From assembly GCA_028277795.1 (NCBI GenBank), contig JANQFP010000131.1, forward strand, positions 1 through 53,167: 53,167 nucleotides of DNA, read 5' to 3'. The DNA is from Rhodospirillales bacterium (GTDB taxonomy: Bacteria > Pseudomonadota > Alphaproteobacteria > Rhodospirillales > JANQFP01). Below the pieces are notes generated by a model. That model was not told the origin of the DNA, did not search any database, and saw nothing but the letters and a program-made list of their open reading frames with translations. Below are positions 52,750-53,167 of the stretch, piece by piece. Position numbers and translations under genes: made by a program. Every line of letters starts with the position of its first letter. Position 1 is the first letter of the stretch.

Positions 52750-52975
52750 GCCACGCCCTTTCGATCTCGTCCCTGCGATGTTCCACCACCTTCACCAGTT
52801 CCGTGAGGGTCCGGCGGTCGAAGCCTGCGCTCCCGCCCACCTGAACGTCTGGAAAAAGCCAGAACTTGGCCTCGGCTCCCTGCTTTTCGGCGTGGACATG
52901 CACGGGTTCACGCGGGCTACCTTCGTTCGAAAAGAAAAAGAACCTGACACCCTTCCAACGAAAGACAACCGGCAC
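52733..52975 (-). CDS. DUF4160 domain protein
   Basis: The 80-residue protein shows the DUF4160 pattern: GVRFFFFSNEGSPREPVHVHAEK, split around the EPVHVHV-like core, followed by AKFWLFPDV and a C-terminal helix ERAWHDHFG. It overlaps DUF2442 by 17 bases. Such pairs are frequent in accessory DNA and resemble toxin-antitoxin organisation, but activity is not established. The start is GTG at 52975. Confidence 0.85.
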   Translation of the reverse strand: MPVVFRWKGVRFFFFSNEGSPREPVHVHAEKQGAEAKFWLFPDVQVGGSAGFDRRTLTELVKVVEHRRDEIERAWHDHFG

Positions 52976-53167
52976 GCACCTACCCTCGACGCGATGCTTT
53001 CAACCGCAGTCGCACGCCGAAATGGTAACAGGTTTTCGCGGAGGCGGCCATGGCACTACCCCGGCGGCCCTCACCATCCCTCAGTTTTCTCTTGCGCTGA
53101 AGAATCCGTGTGTGATTCAAGGAGTCCGCCCTTTTGTCAGGCGGAGACCGAAGGATGGGTGGGATCG

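Overview
The window is GC-rich chromosomal DNA with tightly packed genes and frequent 1-8 nt start/stop overlaps. The gene set (BAX-inhibitor-1 family protein, invasion-locus-B-like protein, argG, iorAB, dtd, rlmN, mutM, FecR/RTX and PEP-CTERM surface proteins) suggests a Gram-negative alphaproteobacterium, perhaps of the Rhodospirillales. That placement is inferred from gene content only. No rRNA, tRNA or CRISPR array was seen.

Layout. Bases 1-5136 are the 3' part of a giant secreted RTX (calcium-binding) protein cut by the left edge. Bases 5287-14147 form a respiratory electron-transfer locus: an NrfD-type quinone-interacting membrane subunit, a Tat-exported four-cluster ferredoxin, a membrane-anchored tetraheme cytochrome, and four periplasmic c-type cytochromes, together about 20 CxxCH haem sites. 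Three of those cytochromes carry one, two and four copies of the same diheme module. The locus is transcribed both ways from 12139-12417.

Bases 14234-24482 are mostly household genes: a DMT transporter, a BI-1 protein, the ybbP/ybbA/tesA cluster, a FIST-domain protein, ThpR, a HAD phosphatase, a fructosamine-kinase-family protein, a low-molecular-weight tyrosine phosphatase (apparently starting at CTG) and a sirtuin. A lower-GC AAA_14/DUF4143 ATPase (25496-26950) sits behind two identical-core palindromes.

Bases 26988-38317 return to core genes: DMT transporter, dtd, argG, a FrnE/DsbA-like protein coupled to a peroxiredoxin and probably controlled by a TetR regulator, rlmN, an IalB-like protein, a TrmH methyltransferase, a quinone oxidoreductase coupled to a methyltransferase, a DinB protein and an MFS transporter.

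Bases 38318-42932 look like an accessory island: a HigA-like antitoxin, a 553-residue unknown protein with a C-terminal RNxxxH (HEPN-type) motif coupled by ATGA to a ribbon-helix-helix protein, a duplicated fragment of the mutM 3' end, and an exported TPR protein next to intact mutM. After a dispersed-repeat block come iorBA, then a PEP-CTERM protein behind a strong match to a sigma-54 promoter. The right end holds small exported proteins, a dienelactone hydrolase, a Bcp peroxiredoxin, a lipoprotein and a DUF4160/DUF2442 pair.

The strongest candidates for something undescribed are the XRE / HEPN-like / RHH cluster (38.8-41.1 kb) and the module-multiplying cytochrome locus (5.3-14.1 kb).
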